This document shows, in pieces, positions 62,909 to 64,000 of a stretch of 64,000 nucleotides of DNA. The DNA is from Acidisoma sp. L85 (GTDB taxonomy: Bacteria > Pseudomonadota > Alphaproteobacteria > Acetobacterales > Acetobacteraceae). Location of the stretch: the NCBI RefSeq assembly GCF_009765865.1, contig NZ_LMUQ01000076.1, forward strand, positions 113,769 through 177,768, in the 5' to 3' direction. Made by a program: the position numbers and the translations under genes. The notes under the pieces were generated by a model that saw nothing but the letters and a program-made list of their open reading frames with translations, was not told where the DNA came from and searched no databases. How positions within the stretch are numbered: the first letter of the stretch is position 1; the number at the start of each line of letters is the position of its first letter.

Positions 62909-64000
62909 ATGCGTGACAGCGGCGAGTATCTCTTCACGTCGGAGTCGGTGTCCGAAGGCCATCCGGACAAGGTCGCTGACCGTATCAGCGACACCGTGCT
63001 CGACGCCTATCTGGCCGCCGACCCCTATGCGCGCGTCGCCTGCGAAACTTTAGTGACAACGAACCGCATCGTGCTCGCCGGTGAGACCCGCGGTCCCGAT
63101 ACCATCACGCCCGAATATCTTGCCCATCTCGCGCGTCTCGCGGTGCATGACATCGGCTACGACCAGTCCGGCTTCTCCTGGCGCAACGCTCAGGTGGATG
63201 TGCATCTGCATGCGCAATCCGCCGATATCGCCGTGGGCGTCGATGCCGCCGGCAACAAGGATGAGGGCGCCGGCGACCAGGGCATCATGTTCGGCTATGC
63301 GTGCCGCGAGACCGAGGATCTGATGCCTGCGCCGCTCTACTACGCGCATCTCATCCTGCGCCGGGTCAGCGAAATGCGGCGCAACAAGGATCTTCTGGTC
63401 GCCGGGCTCCAGCCCGACGCCAAGAGCCAGGTCACGCTGCGCTACATCGATGGCAAGCCGGTGGGCGCCACCAGCATCGTCGTCTCGACCCAGCACGACG
63501 AGGGCGTCAGCCAGAGCAAGATCAAGGGCATGCTGCTGCCCATCATCGAGACGAGCCTGCCCGCCGGCTGGATGCCTCCCGAGAAGGAAATCTATATCAA
63601 CCCGACCGGCAGCTTCGTGGTCGGTGGTCCGGACGGCGATTGCGGCCTGACCGGGCGCAAGATCATTGTCGATACCTACGGCGGCGCGGCTCCGCATGGC
63701 GGGGGCGCCTTCAGCGGCAAGGACCCGACCAAGGTCGATCGCTCGGCCGCCTATGTCTGCCGCTACCTCGCCAAGAACGTCGTCGCCGCCGGCCTCGCCG
63801 AGAAATGCACGCTGCAGATCAGCTACGCCATCGGCGTGTCGCATCCGCTCTCGGTCTATGTCGATCTGCACGGCACCGGGAAGGACGTCGACGAGAAGAA
63901 GCTAGAGCGCGTGCTGCGCGAGCTGGTCAATCTCTCGCCGCGCGGTATTCGCGAGCATCTCCACCTCAACCGCCCGATCTACGCGGTGACCTCGGCCTAC
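62909..64000 (+). CDS. metK: S-adenosylmethionine synthase (partial, runs off the window)
   Basis: 364 codons to the window edge; the family is about 390-400 residues, so some 30 are missing. Start [20 protein letters not shown] includes the ATP motif [17 protein letters not shown] and a phosphate-binding segment ([20 protein letters not shown]) are present. It makes SAM from methionine and ATP. No riboswitch could be recognised in the ~130 bp after the last iteron. Confidence 0.95.
   Translation, partial: MRDSGEYLFTSESVSEGHPDKVADRISDTVLDAYLAADPYARVACETLVTTNRIVLAGETRGPDTITPEYLAHLARLAVHDIGYDQSGFSWRNAQVDVHLHAQSADIAVGVDAAGNKDEGAGDQGIMFGYACRETEDLMPAPLYYAHLILRRVSEMRRNKDLLVAGLQPDAKSQVTLRYIDGKPVGATSIVVSTQHDEGVSQSKIKGMLLPIIETSLPAGWMPPEKEIYINPTGSFVVGGPDGDCGLTGRKIIVDTYGGAAPHGGGAFSGKDPTKVDRSAAYVCRYLAKNVVAAGLAEKCTLQISYAIGVSHPLSVYVDLHGTGKDVDEKKLERVLRELVNLSPRGIREHLHLNRPIYAVTSAY

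Overview
The window is high-GC DNA that looks like an alphaproteobacterium, most likely an acid-tolerant member of the Acetobacteraceae or a related alkane-oxidising lineage. This placement is inferred from gene content: a proteobacterial prmABCD-type propane monooxygenase with a sigma-54 activator, Ros/MucR and FitAB/ParDE/VapBC families, a Ti-type relaxase, and metK at the right edge. No 16S or marker search was possible.

Layout. (1) 1-14.9 kb is a gaseous-alkane oxidation locus: an alcohol dehydrogenase, a WD40-repeat protein and a 56-residue protein in tightly overlapping order; a sigma-54 promoter; then prmA (diiron hydroxylase), prmB (reductase), prmC (small hydroxylase subunit), prmD (coupling protein), an amidohydrolase-2 protein, a DUF59-type protein and a GroEL-like chaperonin. 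After a decayed stretch (DUF262 and parE remnants) follows the sigma-54 activator gene (prmR-like). Propane would be oxidised to 2-propanol by PrmABCD and then to acetone by the dehydrogenase, with the chaperonin and DUF59 protein as candidate assembly factors. (2) 15.7-23.2 kb holds an RTX-like repeat protein and surface-glycan-type genes (glycosyltransferase, Sel1-repeat protein, methyltransferase, sulfotransferase). (3) 23.3-26.5 kb has a TIM-barrel-cupin fusion overlapping a PdxA-family dehydrogenase, with a LysR regulator on the opposite strand. (4) 26.5-35.5 kb is plasmid-derived: Fic and histidine-kinase remnants, WGR and CcdB-like proteins, a TraA relaxase, TraC, TraD and an intact FitAB toxin-antitoxin pair. 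(5) 35.5-41.7 kb has a second GG-rich repeat protein, an amidohydrolase, a two-gene pentonate/2-keto-3-deoxy acid module and a broken VapBC pair. (6) 41.9-52.1 kb has two methyltransferases, an HlyD-type adaptor and a set (HAD-UbiA fusion, GtrA, DprE1-like, DprE2-like, GT-C membrane protein) that looks like a decaprenyl-phosphate-arabinose pathway, ending in bluB. (7) 52.2-57.5 kb is a ribose-type ABC sugar importer and a LysR regulator. (8) 58-64 kb has manC, tRNA-Gly, a MucR-like regulator, a plasmid RepA with iteron-like repeats, and metK running off the edge.

The most unusual feature is a family of five long near-perfect palindromes (about 82-100 bp) with a shared 13-15 nt loop. Three lie between genes of the propane operon, one between two ABC transporter genes, and one behind the second repeat protein. 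Their outer arms differ between copies yet mostly stay self-complementary, which suggests selection or arm-to-arm homogenisation of the hairpin itself.
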